Shown here piece after piece: positions 48,765 to 57,530 of a stretch of 64,000 nucleotides of DNA. The translations under genes and the position numbers were made by a program. A model generated the notes under the pieces. The model saw only the letters and a list, made by a program, of their open reading frames with translations, was not told the origin of the DNA and did not search any database. Source of the stretch: Actinomyces faecalis (lineage in GTDB: Bacteria; Actinomycetota; Actinomycetes; Actinomycetales; Actinomycetaceae); NCBI RefSeq assembly GCF_013184985.2, contig NZ_CP063418.1, positions 2,046,001 to 2,110,000 of the forward strand, written 5' to 3'. Every line of letters begins with the position of its first letter. The first letter of the stretch is position 1.

Positions 48765-49825
48765 GCCCCGTACAGCAGGATGTCATCTTCATGGACGGTC
48801 AGGACGCAGTGGTCCCCGACAGCGAGGACGGTGCGCCCGTCCTCCTTGACGACCACCTTGACGGGCTGCTCGTGACCGACGTCCACGAGATAGGTGGTCA
48901 TGATCCCTTCGTAACGCGTGTCCGCGATCCGTCCGTGCAGCTCAAGCACTCCGCGCCCATCACCCAGCGGGCGCGCACGTGTACCTGACGGCGACGGCGT
49001 CGCGCCACTCAGCCCGTCACCTGCCGGGCAGATGCCGACTCTCTCGACGCGTACGTATGCCGCAGTCGCACGGGTCCGCATACCTGCGGCGACGAGGGAG
49101 TCAACGGGCAGAGCGTTCGCGTCACCAATGAAGGTGCACACGAACTCGTTACTCGGACGCGAGTACACCTCTCGCGGGGTGCCGGCCTGCTGGATCGTCC
49201 CCGCGTCCATGACGGCGATGCCGTCCGACATACTGAGCGCCTCAGTCTGGTCATGGGTGACATAGACGCGCGTGATACCGAAGTGCCGCTGCATGTCCTT
49301 GAGCTGGAGCCGCAGCTGATGACGCAGTCGCGCGTCAAGATTCGACAGCGGCTCATCGAGCATGAGGATCTTCGGGCGCATGACCAGTGCGCGTGCAATC
49401 GCCACACGCTGCTGCTGGCCACCACTCATCTCAGAGATATTGCGATGCAGCTGTGCGTCAGTGAGCTGAACCTCTCTGGCGATGGCGGCGACGCGCTCAG
49501 AGATCTCCTCTGAGGACAGCTTGGCCACCTTCAGCCCGAAGGCAATGTTGTCCCATACGCTCATGGTGGGAAACAGTGCGTAGTTCTGGAAGACCATGCC
49601 GAGCTGTCGCTTGTCCGGAGGTAGTCGCGTCACGTCCTTGCCATCGATCCAGATGGCGCCGCGGGTGGGGGTGACGAGCCCGGCCAGGGTCCGCAGCGCC
49701 GTCGTCTTCCCGCACCCGGACGGGCCGAGCAAGGTGAAGAAGGACCCCTCAGGGATCTCAAGACTGAGGTTAGGTATGGCGACAAAGTCCCCGAAGGCGA
49801 CTTCAATATTGTCAAAGCGAATCAT
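48761..49825 (-). CDS. ABC transporter ATPase (AfuC/FbpC-like)
   Basis: 354 aa. Walker A LLGPSGCGKTTALR, Q-loop MVFQNYALFPTM, signature MSGGQQQRVAIARAL, Walker B ILMLDEPLSNLD and H-loop VYVTHDQTEAL; C-terminal TOBE-like domain from about residue 240. ATG 49825 follows AAGGA by 7 bases; ATG 49849 and the longer frame are less likely. Energises the fused permease encoded next to it. Confidence 0.95.
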   Translation of the reverse strand: MIRFDNIEVAFGDFVAIPNLSLEIPEGSFFTLLGPSGCGKTTALRTLAGLVTPTRGAIWIDGKDVTRLPPDKRQLGMVFQNYALFPTMSVWDNIAFGLKVAKLSSEEISERVAAIAREVQLTDAQLHRNISEMSGGQQQRVAIARALVMRPKILMLDEPLSNLDARLRHQLRLQLKDMQRHFGITRVYVTHDQTEALSMSDGIAVMDAGTIQQAGTPREVYSRPSNEFVCTFIGDANALPVDSLVAAGMRTRATAAYVRVERVGICPAGDGLSGATPSPSGTRARPLGDGRGVLELHGRIADTRYEGIMTTYLVDVGHEQPVKVVVKEDGRTVLAVGDHCVLTVHEDDILLYGA

Positions 49826-49971
49826 GTGAGCATCCTTGGTCGTTGACATCGCACCAGCCCTGCGCACGAGGGCTTCATACTGAGATGGTGTGCTGTGTGC
49901 CGGCGAGACAGCAGGTCCGTTTCGCAGCGGGACCAGGCGGGTGGGTGACGCCAGCCACCCACCCGCTGAGG

Positions 49972-51039
49972 TCACTTGATGTAGTTAAGCTGCACTTCCT
50001 CGACCCAGGCGTCCAGGTTCTTCGCCACGAAGTCCCAGTCAATGTCCTGCTCCGCGAAAGACGCAGTGAAGTCGATAGCTTCCTTGGAGCCGTCCGCCAG
50101 CGCGTCGACATTGGTGGGAGCGGTGCCGAATTGCTGGGACCACGCTGCCTGGACCTCGGCGGAGCCTAACCAGTCCGCGAATTTCTTCGCGGCGTCCAGG
50201 TTCTTCGCTCCCTTGATAATGGCCACCCCTTGGCGGACGATCGGCACTCCCGTGCTGGGACGCGCAGCATCTGTCACGATGCCGTACTCTGCGTCTCGGC
50301 TGAGCTTTCCTGCCAGCCACATCTGCCCGCAGGCGACATTCCCCTGGCTCATCTGGGCATAGAGGTCCGTGCCCTCCTCAGCACGCCGGCCATTGGCGTA
50401 CCACTGGCTGACTGCGTCCCAGCCCTGCTGAGAGATACCCAGCTTTCCATCGGCATCACGGTAGGGCATCAGGATCGATGTCATCACCATCTGGACGGTG
50501 GCACCACTGAGCTTGGCCGGAACCTCGTACGCGCCTGCGAACTCGTCTTTTGTCCACAGGTCGGACCAGTCTGACGGCATCTGGCCGTCCACGAGATTGT
50601 CTCGATCGCACACGAGCATGATGGGCTCCTTGACGATCGGGTAGTAGAAGCTGCGGGTGTCGACGACGTCGTCGCTCACCTTGTCAGCCCATGCTGGGGT
50701 GTACTGCTCGAGGGTGCCTGCCTCGATGAGCTTGTTGAAGAAGACGTCATTGAGGCCGAAGACGACGTCAGCGACCGGCGCGTCCTTCTCTGCCACGATG
50801 CGGTTGTAGACGTCACCGCCTCCAGCGTCAACGTACTCGATGCTGAAACCAGCAGCTTCTGCCTGTTCTTTCAGCCATTCACCGCGTCCGTCGGACACGG
50901 AGTTGGAGTACACCGTCAAGGTCGCGGAGTCGGAGCCTGCCGATGACGCCCCTGGGTTGATGAGGCTGGAACAGGCAGTGAGGGAAAGAGGAACCACGGC
51001 AACCGCGAGAGCCGCTGCCAACTGACGGATACGTCCCAT
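49972..51039 (-). CDS. Extracellular solute-binding lipoprotein (FbpA/AfuA-like)
   Basis: 355 aa. Signal peptide with lipobox LTAC (lipid-bearing Cys23). The mature part has LTVYSNSVSDGRGEWLKEQA at the N-terminus and ADVVFGLNDVFFNKLIEAGTL, typical of cluster D/type 2 binding proteins for Fe3+, sugar phosphates (AfuA), thiamine or phosphonates. No tyrosine pair diagnostic of Fe3+ could be assigned. With a GDPD enzyme in the operon, a phosphorylated or phosphodiester ligand is the best guess. First gene of the operon. Confidence 0.92.
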   Translation of the reverse strand: MGRIRQLAAALAVAVVPLSLTACSSLINPGASSAGSDSATLTVYSNSVSDGRGEWLKEQAEAAGFSIEYVDAGGGDVYNRIVAEKDAPVADVVFGLNDVFFNKLIEAGTLEQYTPAWADKVSDDVVDTRSFYYPIVKEPIMLVCDRDNLVDGQMPSDWSDLWTKDEFAGAYEVPAKLSGATVQMVMTSILMPYRDADGKLGISQQGWDAVSQWYANGRRAEEGTDLYAQMSQGNVACGQMWLAGKLSRDAEYGIVTDAARPSTGVPIVRQGVAIIKGAKNLDAAKKFADWLGSAEVQAAWSQQFGTAPTNVDALADGSKEAIDFTASFAEQDIDWDFVAKNLDAWVEEVQLNYIK

Positions 51040-51074
51040 GAAGGGTCTCCTTTGATCTTCTTGGATCGACTGTC

Positions 51075-51123
51075 CGTGAACGCGCGTTCACGGCTACTAT
51101 ACATGATGAACACGCGTTCTCAA
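51075..51123 (-). promoter_or_regulatory. Importer operon promoter with two LacI operators
   Basis: On the minus strand TTGAGA (51123-51118), a 16-base spacer and TATAGT (51101-51096). Operator 1, TGAACACGCGTTCT (51107-51120), overlaps the -35; operator 2, the perfect 18-bp palindrome CGTGAACGCGCGTTCACG (51075-51092), covers the expected start site. Strong repression layout. Confidence 0.85.
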
Positions 51124-51635
51124 GAGACAGTTCGGCAACCGTGGTACTCCGGTTCTCCTCCCAGGACGCACGCGGCCGCGTGCGCAAGGAGACGCCCTCG
51201 CCCGTGGACTGCGGGGCGGCGGCCTCAAGGCCTGCTTGCTCAACGGTCCCGCAGTCGCAGGCTGGTACCTGGAGCACACTCTCTCCCGGTACCCCGTGCA
51301 CGGATCGTGTCCACCTGGTCACCCTGCCCGGACTCGCACGCCGTCCCTGCCCACCGGGGCTTCTTCAGTCCTCCAGCGACAGGGACAACACACCCTCGCG
51401 TGAAGACAGGCGTACCTGTCTCCGGTACTCCCCGGGCCGCACGGCCACCCAGGTAGAGCCAGCTGTTGGGAGCGTTATCGGTCATCAGCAGGCCGAGGTA
51501 CAAGCACACGGCACGTACGAACCGTCTGCACAGGCGCACCTCCCACAGGACAGCTCATGCCAGGGTGGCGAGACACAGCCAGTCACGTCCCACACGGATG
51601 GAGACGGATCCTCGCCGGGCAGGTACCGTCACACC
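51124..51635. other. 512-base stretch without a recognisable gene
   Basis: Between the importer promoter and the ROK kinase. Open frames on both strands are compositionally poor and match nothing known to me. Short recurring GGTACTCC/GTACCTG-like words are visible but form no clear repeat. The last bases hold the ROK promoter (-10 TACCGT, 51624-51629). Confidence 0.5.
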
Positions 51636-52394
51636 ATGACCAGTGACACCACCCTGTCTGTGGACTGCGGCGGCGGAGGCATCAAAGCCTCCGTCCTCAG
51701 CTCCGAGGGCGCCATCATCTCCCGTGCAGTGCGCACGCCGACGCCCTATCCCCTGCCGCCGAGCAAGCTCGTCGAGACGATCACCAGCCTGGCCGAGCAG
51801 CTCCCCACCGCCGACCGCGTGACCGTCGGGATGCCAGGAATGATCCGGCACGGCGTCGTCGTCGCCACACCGCACTACATCACCCGCGACGGACCCCGTT
51901 CCAAGGTCCTGCCTGAGCTCGTCGAGCAGTGGGCCCGCTTCGACATGGGCCAGGCCATCAGCTCCCGGCTTGGTCTGCCCGCCCTCGTGCTCAACGACGC
52001 CGAGGTCGCCGGTGCCGGGGTCGTCACAGGCCACGGGTGCGAGATGATCGTGACCCTTGGAACCGGCCTGGGCAACGCTGTCTTCGACAACGGCGTCCTG
52101 GCGCCTCACGTCGAGGTCTCCCAGGGTCCTGTGCGGTGGGGCCTGACCTATGACGACTACATCGGTGAGCACGAGCGCCTGCGACTGGGCGACGCGCACT
52201 GGTCGCGCCGCGTGCGCCGGGTCGTCGACGCCCTGCGCCCGATGTACATGTGGGACCGCCTCTACCTGGGCGGAGGCAACTCCCGACGCATCACCCCGTT
52301 GCAGCTCTCCCGCATGGGCGACGACGTCGTCGTCGTGCCCAACGAGGCGGGAATGACCGGCGGGGCACGCTGCTGGTCCATGGCGCGGTTCTAG
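51636..52394 (+). CDS. ROK family kinase, polyphosphate glucokinase-like
   Basis: 252 aa. N-terminal phosphate loop LSVDCGGGGIKASVLS, VTVGMPGMI, ALVLNDAEVAGAGVV with the catalytic Asp, and VTLGTGLGNAVFDNGVLAPH; the C-terminal RRVRRVVDALRPMYMWDRLYLGGGN resembles actinobacterial PPGK. Probably phosphorylates glucose or a similar sugar with ATP or polyphosphate; the substrate is not fixed by sequence. ATG 51636 lies 6 bases after TACCGT (51624-51629), so probably leaderless. Confidence 0.82.
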   Translation: MTSDTTLSVDCGGGGIKASVLSSEGAIISRAVRTPTPYPLPPSKLVETITSLAEQLPTADRVTVGMPGMIRHGVVVATPHYITRDGPRSKVLPELVEQWARFDMGQAISSRLGLPALVLNDAEVAGAGVVTGHGCEMIVTLGTGLGNAVFDNGVLAPHVEVSQGPVRWGLTYDDYIGEHERLRLGDAHWSRRVRRVVDALRPMYMWDRLYLGGGNSRRITPLQLSRMGDDVVVVPNEAGMTGGARCWSMARF

Positions 52395-52425
52395 CCGGTC
52401 CCTGCTGCCTGCCCCCCGGCAGCGT

Positions 52426-52464
52426 CTGAGGGGCCCACCTGGATGATCCAGGTGGGCCCCTCAG
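52426..52464. terminator. Perfect 17-bp hairpin between the ROK gene and rplQ
   Basis: CTGAGGGGCCCACCTGG / CCAGGTGGGCCCCTCAG with a 5-base loop, between convergent genes. No T-tract. Ends the alpha ribosomal operon. Confidence 0.85.
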
Positions 52465-52498
52465 AGGTGGTCGTGCCCCAGGCACGACCGGGGAACGA

Positions 52499-53188
52499 TC
52501 AGGCCTCGTCGACCTTCTGGGCGGCGGCGCCACCAGCGGGGGCGAAGCCAGCGGCCTCGGCGTCCTCGGCGGAGGCGAACCAGACCTCGGCCACGGTGGC
52601 GTCGTACCAGCGCGAGCCGGGAACGTGGTACTTCATCGAGTCCTCGTTGCCCTTGACCTTGTGGTCCTCGTCAGGAGCGTCGGTGGAGCCCTCAGCCAGG
52701 CGCACGGCGCCGGCGTACTCCTCCTTCGCCTCAGCGGCGGGAGCCTCAGTCTTGTCCTCCTTGGCCACGGCGGCCTCGGCGGCGCGCTTGGCGGTGGCGA
52801 CGGCGTCGGCCACGACCTCCTGCTTGGCCACGGGCTCCAGGACGAGGGAGATCACGGCCATGGGAGCGTTGTCGCCCTTACGCGGAGCGGTCTTGACGAT
52901 ACGGGTGTAGCCGCCCTCACGGTCAGCCAGCTGGGGAGCGATCTCCTCGAAGAGGCGGTAGACCGCGAACTTGTCGGTGACCTTCTTCAGGACGGTACGA
53001 CGAGCGTGAAGGTCGCCGCGCTTGCCCTTGGAGATGAGCTTCTCGACGTAGGGACGCAGGCGACGGGCGCGAGCCTCGGTGGTCGTGATGGACTCGTGGA
53101 TGAAGAGCTGCGTCGCGAGGTTGGCGAGGATGTGGCGCTCGTGCTGGGCGGAGCCGCCCAGGCGGGGACCCTTGGTGGGGCGAGGCAT
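52499..53188 (-). CDS. rplQ: 50S ribosomal protein L17 with C-terminal extension
   Basis: 229 aa; the L17 body is residues 1-120 ([48 protein letters not shown]). The extra 110 residues comprise an Ala/Glu/Lys linker and a compact motif ([20 protein letters not shown], then [16 protein letters not shown]) known from other actinobacterial proteins and sometimes called a sunset domain; its function is unknown. SD AGGAG before ATG 53188. Confidence 0.95.
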   Translation of the reverse strand: MPRPTKGPRLGGSAQHERHILANLATQLFIHESITTTEARARRLRPYVEKLISKGKRGDLHARRTVLKKVTDKFAVYRLFEEIAPQLADREGGYTRIVKTAPRKGDNAPMAVISLVLEPVAKQEVVADAVATAKRAAEAAVAKEDKTEAPAAEAKEEYAGAVRLAEGSTDAPDEDHKVKGNEDSMKYHVPGSRWYDATVAEVWFASAEDAEAAGFAPAGGAAAQKVDEA

Positions 53189-53218
53189 TGTTGTCTCCTA
53201 GATGAATGACGAGCGGGC

Positions 53219-54220
53219 TCAGGCCTGCTGCTCGTCGCTGAACGTGGGGTTGGTGTAGTCGTCGTCCGCGATGTAGTCGACCGAGGAGCCCTTGAGGGAC
53301 AGCCCCAGCTCGGCCAGCTTCTCCTTGATCTCGGAGATCGACTTGGCACCGAAGTTACGGATGTCGAGGAGGTCCGCCTCACTGCGCGCGACGAGCTCAC
53401 CGACGGTGTGGATACCTTCGCGCTTGAGCGCGTTGGAGGAACGGGCCTGCAGGTCCAGCTCGTCGATCATGAGGGCGAGGTCCTGCTGCAGGGCCTGGTC
53501 CATCGGCGAGGGGCCGACCTCGATGCCCTCGGCCTCGACGTTGAGCTCACGGGCCAGGCCGAAGAGCTCGACGAGGGTCTTGCCCGCGGAGGCAAGAGCG
53601 TCGCGAGGGGTGATGGAGGCCTTCGTCTCGACGTCGACGACGAGACGGTCGAAGTCCGTGCGCTGCTCCACACGGGTGGCCTCGACGGCGTAGGAGACCT
53701 TCTTGACCGGCGAGTAGATCGAGTCCACCGGGATGCGGGAGATCTCCCCGTTGGGGTCCTTGTTCTGGTTGGCTGAGACGTAGCCACGACCACGCTCGAC
53801 GGTCAGCTCGATCTCCAGCTTGCCCTTCTCGTTGAGGTTGGCGATCACCAGGTCAGGGTTGTGGATCTCCACGCCTGCCGGCGGCGTGATGTCACCAGCG
53901 GTGACGACACCCGGGCCGGACTTACGCAGGTACATGACGACCGGCTCGTCGTTCTCGGACGAGAGCACGATCTCCTTGATGTTGAGGATGATCTGGGTGA
54001 CATCCTCCTTGACGCCGGCGATGGTACGGAACTCGTGGGGAACTCCGTCGATACGGACGCTGGTGACCGCCGCGCCCGGGATGGACGACAGCAGCGTGCG
54101 CCGCAGGGAGTTGCCCAGGGTGTAGCCGAAGCCGGGCTCGAGAGGCTCGATGACGAACCGCGAGCGGCGGTCCTCCTCGACGACCTCCTCGGAGAGCGTG
54201 GGTCGCTGTGCGATCAGCAC
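53219..54220 (-). CDS. rpoA: RNA polymerase alpha subunit
   Basis: 333 aa. N-terminal domain for assembly ([37 protein letters not shown]) and C-terminal domain ([42 protein letters not shown]) that contacts UP elements and activators. GTG 54220 follows AAGGAA; the frame to 54268 lacks a ribosome site. No rpsD lies between rpsK and rpoA. Confidence 0.97.
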   Translation of the reverse strand: MLIAQRPTLSEEVVEEDRRSRFVIEPLEPGFGYTLGNSLRRTLLSSIPGAAVTSVRIDGVPHEFRTIAGVKEDVTQIILNIKEIVLSSENDEPVVMYLRKSGPGVVTAGDITPPAGVEIHNPDLVIANLNEKGKLEIELTVERGRGYVSANQNKDPNGEISRIPVDSIYSPVKKVSYAVEATRVEQRTDFDRLVVDVETKASITPRDALASAGKTLVELFGLARELNVEAEGIEVGPSPMDQALQQDLALMIDELDLQARSSNALKREGIHTVGELVARSEADLLDIRNFGAKSISEIKEKLAELGLSLKGSSVDYIADDDYTNPTFSDEQQA

Positions 54221-54384
54221 TAGGTTTCCTTTCGTCGCGGCGCCCGCTATATGACGCCGTTCCTCCATGGTGGTGCAGCGGCCCGGAGCCCAGGCCCTGC
54301 ACCCGCCCGTCGTCGGTGACGGCGGGCGGCTAGCAGCCGACGACGTCGCTCACCGGCGGGCGAGGACGGCGTCGGCCGCGGACG

Positions 54385-54786
54385 TCAGACGCGACGGCGC
54401 TTGGGCGGACGGCAGCCGTTGTGAGCCTGAGGGGTGACGTCGGTGATGGAGCCGACCTCCAGGCCAGCGGCCTGGAGGGAGCGGATCGCGGTCTCGCGGC
54501 CGGAGCCCGGGCCCTTGACGAAGACGTCGATCTTCTTCATGCCGTGCTCCTGGGCACGACGGGCAGCAGCCTCAGCGGCGAGCTGGGCAGCGTAGGGGGT
54601 CGACTTACGCGAGCCCTTGAAGCCGACCTGACCGGAGGAGGCCCAGGCGATGACGGCGCCGTTGGGGTCGGTCAGGGAGACGATGGTGTTGTTGAAGGTC
54701 GACTTGATGTAGGCGTGACCGTGGGTGACGTTCTTCCGGTCCTTGCGACGCGGCTTACGCACGGTGGTGCGGTTCTTGGGAGGCAT
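54385..54786 (-). CDS. rpsK: 30S ribosomal protein S11
   Basis: 133 aa, full length. [42 protein letters not shown] and the basic end [13 protein letters not shown] 54786 follows GAAGGAA. Confidence 0.98.
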   Translation of the reverse strand: MPPKNRTTVRKPRRKDRKNVTHGHAYIKSTFNNTIVSLTDPNGAVIAWASSGQVGFKGSRKSTPYAAQLAAEAAARRAQEHGMKKIDVFVKGPGSGRETAIRSLQAAGLEVGSITDVTPQAHNGCRPPKRRRV

Positions 54787-54852
54787 ATTTCCTTCTTCGA
54801 TCTAGGTCGTCGTTCCATGGCGGGCTGCCGTGCCCGCGCTGTGGACTACTGC

Positions 54853-55227
54853 TTACTTGGCCTTCTTCTTACCGGCCACGGTGCGCTTGGGGCCCTTACG
54901 GGTACGCGCGTTGGTCTTGGTGCGCTGGCCGTGCACGGGCAGGTGGCGGCGGTGACGCAGACCCTGGTAGCAGCCGATCTCGATCTTGCGGCGGATGTCC
55001 GCCTGGACCTCGCGGCGAAGGTCACCCTCAACCTGGTAGCTGGCGTCGATGTGGTTACGCAGCAGGACGAGCTCGTCCTCGCTCAGGTCCTTGACGCGGG
55101 TGTCCGGGTTGACCCCGGTGGCGGCGAGGGTCTCGTGCGCGCGGGTGCGCCCGATTCCGAAGATGTACGTGAGGGCGACCTCGACTCGCTTCTCGCGAGG
55201 CAGGTCGACACCGGAAATACGTGCCAC
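54853..55227 (-). CDS. rpsM: 30S ribosomal protein S13
   Basis: 124 aa. [35 protein letters not shown], and the C-terminal [20 protein letters not shown]. The head-region protein contacting the P-site tRNA. Confidence 0.98.
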   Translation of the reverse strand: MARISGVDLPREKRVEVALTYIFGIGRTRAHETLAATGVNPDTRVKDLSEDELVLLRNHIDASYQVEGDLRREVQADIRRKIEIGCYQGLRHRRHLPVHGQRTKTNARTRKGPKRTVAGKKKAK

Positions 55228-55384
55228 GGTGTGGTTCTCCTGTGTGCTCCCGGAGGTCGTCGCCCACCTCCCCCGCCTCGTACGACGGCCCCGGCCTCCA
55301 GGAACCGAGGGTTGCGACCGGTTGGACCGGGTCGCTGGGGTGGGTGCTTGTCACTGGCCGCCTGGTGGCGACCTGCGTCGGGAC

Positions 55385-55498
55385 TCAGCCCTGACGCTGC
55401 TTGTGCCGCGGGTTCTCGCAGATGACCATGACGCGGCCGTGGCGACGAATCACCTTGCAGCTGTCACAGATCTTCTTGACGCTCGGCTTGACCTTCAT
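55385..55498 (-). CDS. rpmJ: 50S ribosomal protein L36
   Basis: 37 aa, too short for routine ORF lists but unambiguous: [19 protein letters not shown] at the start and NPRHKQRQG at the end. Zinc ligands Cys11, Cys14, Cys27 and His32 are all present, so this is the zinc-containing form. Between infA and rpsM as usual. Confidence 0.97.
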   Translation of the reverse strand: MKVKPSVKKICDSCKVIRRHGRVMVICENPRHKQRQG

Positions 55499-55531
55499 GA
55501 TGTTCCTCCGTCCCCCTCACGGGGAGGACTG

Positions 55532-55753
55532 TCACTTGTACCGGTAGACGATGCGGCCACGGGACAGGTCGTAGGGGCTCAGCTCCACGACCACCCGGTC
55601 CTCGGGGAGGATGCGGATGTAGTGCTGCCGCATCTTTCCGGAGATGTGCGCGAGCACGACGTGCCCGTTGCTCAGCTCCACCCGGAACATCGCGTTCGGA
55701 AGGGCCTCGACGACCGATCCCTCGACCTCGATGACGCCGTCCTTCTTAGCCAT
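55532..55753 (-). CDS. infA: Translation initiation factor IF-1
   Basis: 73 aa S1/OB-fold protein. [38 protein letters not shown] and [11 protein letters not shown] cover the whole family. Upstream of rpmJ. Confidence 0.98.
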   Translation of the reverse strand: MAKKDGVIEVEGSVVEALPNAMFRVELSNGHVVLAHISGKMRQHYIRILPEDRVVVELSPYDLSRGRIVYRYK

Positions 55754-55966
55754 GTTCCTCCATCGGTGCTTTCTCGCTCGAGTGGCCCGACGGCCTCGCC
55801 GTCAGGCGGCACGCCCCGCCGACTGACGCGCTCCAGGTGGAGGCGACGGACGGCTTAGACGCACCAGACGACAACGATACGGCACAGCCTGGCACCCTCA
55901 CCATGCGAGAAGCCGCACAATTGCGGTGTTTCCCGACACAGCAGGGCTCGGACCCTGAGTCTGCGC

Positions 55967-56848
55967 TCAGCGCAGCGGGAGCGGCTCGATGCCGTACGGG
56001 GCCAGGCCCTCGACCCCGCCGTCGGATGCCGTGAGCACCCACACCCCTCCGGGAACGATCGCCACGGTGTGCTCCCACTGGGCCGCGCGCGAGCCGTCCT
56101 CAGTCACGACGGTCCAGCCGTCGTCGAGCTCACGGACCGCACCGGAGCCGGCGGTCAGCATCGGCTCGATAGCCAGCACCATCCCCGGGCGCAGGCGTGG
56201 TCCCTGACGCGTCACCGAGTAGTTCAGGACGTCGGGGGCCATGTGCATCGCGGTACCGATGCCGTGGCCCACATAGTCCTCAAGGACGCCCAGGTGCACA
56301 CCGTCACGTCGCGCTGCCTGCACCACGACCTCCTCAACCGTGTCACCCACCGTGTTGAGCCTGGCTCCGCGACCAGAGGCCTCCCCCGCCGCCGCACGCG
56401 CCACGGCCGCGATCGCAGCCCACAGGGCCTCGTGCGTCGCGGAGTCCAGGACGCTGTCAGTGGCGCTGGCGTAGCGTCCCCCGACCACGGTGGTGAAGGC
56501 GGCATCTGCGTGCCACTGGGTCCCGTCCTCGTCCAGGACGTAGGCGCCGCAGTCGAAGGTCACCAGATCGCCCTCTTCCAGGACCCGCGGCCCGGGGATG
56601 CCGTGGACGACCTCGTCGTTGACCGAGATGCACACGGTCGCCGGATATCCCTCGTAGCCCAGGAAGTTCGAGCCTGCGCCGGCGGACTCGATGACCTCAG
56701 CACTGACACGGTCCAGCTGCGCCGTCGTGACGCCTGGCCGTACCGCCTCACGCAGGGCGGAGTGGATGTCCGCGACCACCAGGCCTGCACGCCGCATGTG
56801 GCGCACCTGCTCGGGCGTCTTGATCTCAATCTGCTCGCGTCCCAGCAC
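55967..56848 (-). CDS. map: Methionine aminopeptidase, type I
   Basis: 293 aa. Removes N-terminal Met. Metal ligands: Asp in VTFDCGAYV and HADAAFT, His in YVGHGIGTAMH, Glu in MVLAIEPMLTAG and AQWEHTVAIV; SVNDEVVHGIPG is the substrate-pocket loop. Lacks an N-terminal SH3/zinc extension. GTG 56848 follows AAGGGAG. The adk-map-infA order is typical. The 213-base gap to infA shows nothing distinct. Confidence 0.96.
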   Translation of the reverse strand: MLGREQIEIKTPEQVRHMRRAGLVVADIHSALREAVRPGVTTAQLDRVSAEVIESAGAGSNFLGYEGYPATVCISVNDEVVHGIPGPRVLEEGDLVTFDCGAYVLDEDGTQWHADAAFTTVVGGRYASATDSVLDSATHEALWAAIAAVARAAAGEASGRGARLNTVGDTVEEVVVQAARRDGVHLGVLEDYVGHGIGTAMHMAPDVLNYSVTRQGPRLRPGMVLAIEPMLTAGSGAVRELDDGWTVVTEDGSRAAQWEHTVAIVPGGVWVLTASDGGVEGLAPYGIEPLPLR

Positions 56849-56898
56849 GGGGGCTCCCTTCTCTCTTCGGTACGCCTCGGCCCGTAGGCCGGGTACGA

Positions 56899-56938
56899 CG
56901 ACGGCGGACCAACCCGTCAGCCAGGTGGTCCGCCGTCG
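56899..56938 (-). terminator. Hairpin between adk and map
   Basis: Perfect 13-bp stem CGACGGCGGACCA / TGGTCCGCCGTCG with a 14-base loop, directly after the adk stop. No T-tract; map would need its own promoter or read-through. Confidence 0.7.
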
Positions 56939-56945
56939 ATGGGTC

Positions 56946-57530
56946 TCAGGCGCCGACGCCCTTCGAGGCGAGCGCGCTCATGATGCGCTCGGTGACCTCG
57001 TCGATCTCGCCGATGCCGTCCACACGCACCAGCAGCCCCTTGGAGTCGTACAGGGCCGCGAGCGGCTCCGTCTGCTCGGCGTAGACCTCAAGGCGACGAC
57101 GGATCACCGGCTCGGTGTCGTCGGCCCGGTTCTGCTCGGTGGCGCGCTTGAGCAGACGCTGCACCACGACCTCAGCGTCGGCCGTGATCTCCAGGACGAC
57201 GTCCAGAGCCAGGCCGGCCTCGGCCAGCATGGCGTCCAGCTCATGGACCTGCGCCTCGGTACGGGGGTAGCCGTCGAGCAGGAAGCCCTGTGCGGCGTCA
57301 TCGGCAACGAGCCGGTCCTTGACCATGGCGTTCGTGACCGAGTCCGGTACGTACTCGCCTGCGTCCATGTACTTCTTGGCCTGCTTGCCGAGCTCGGTCT
57401 CGCCGGCCACGTTGGCCCGGAAGATGTCACCGGTCGAGATGGCCGGAATGCCGAGACGCTCGGAGATACGGGCGGCCTGGGTGCCCTTGCCGGCCCCGGG
57501 AGGGCCGAGGAGGACCATACGTGCGCTCAT
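56946..57530 (-). CDS. adk: Adenylate kinase
   Basis: 194 aa, short-LID type. P-loop LLGPPGAGKGTQAARIS, STGDIFRAN, GFLLDGYPRTEAQ and the C-terminal half with VIRRRLEVYAEQTEPL. ATG 57530 overlaps the secY stop (ATGA). Confidence 0.97.
   Translation of the reverse strand: MSARMVLLGPPGAGKGTQAARISERLGIPAISTGDIFRANVAGETELGKQAKKYMDAGEYVPDSVTNAMVKDRLVADDAAQGFLLDGYPRTEAQVHELDAMLAEAGLALDVVLEITADAEVVVQRLLKRATEQNRADDTEPVIRRRLEVYAEQTEPLAALYDSKGLLVRVDGIGEIDEVTERIMSALASKGVGA

Noticed and set aside
51141..51635. 165-codon N-terminal extension of the ROK gene
   Set aside because: No conserved sequence, and the ROK phosphate loop starts near the ATG at 51636, which has its own -10 box.
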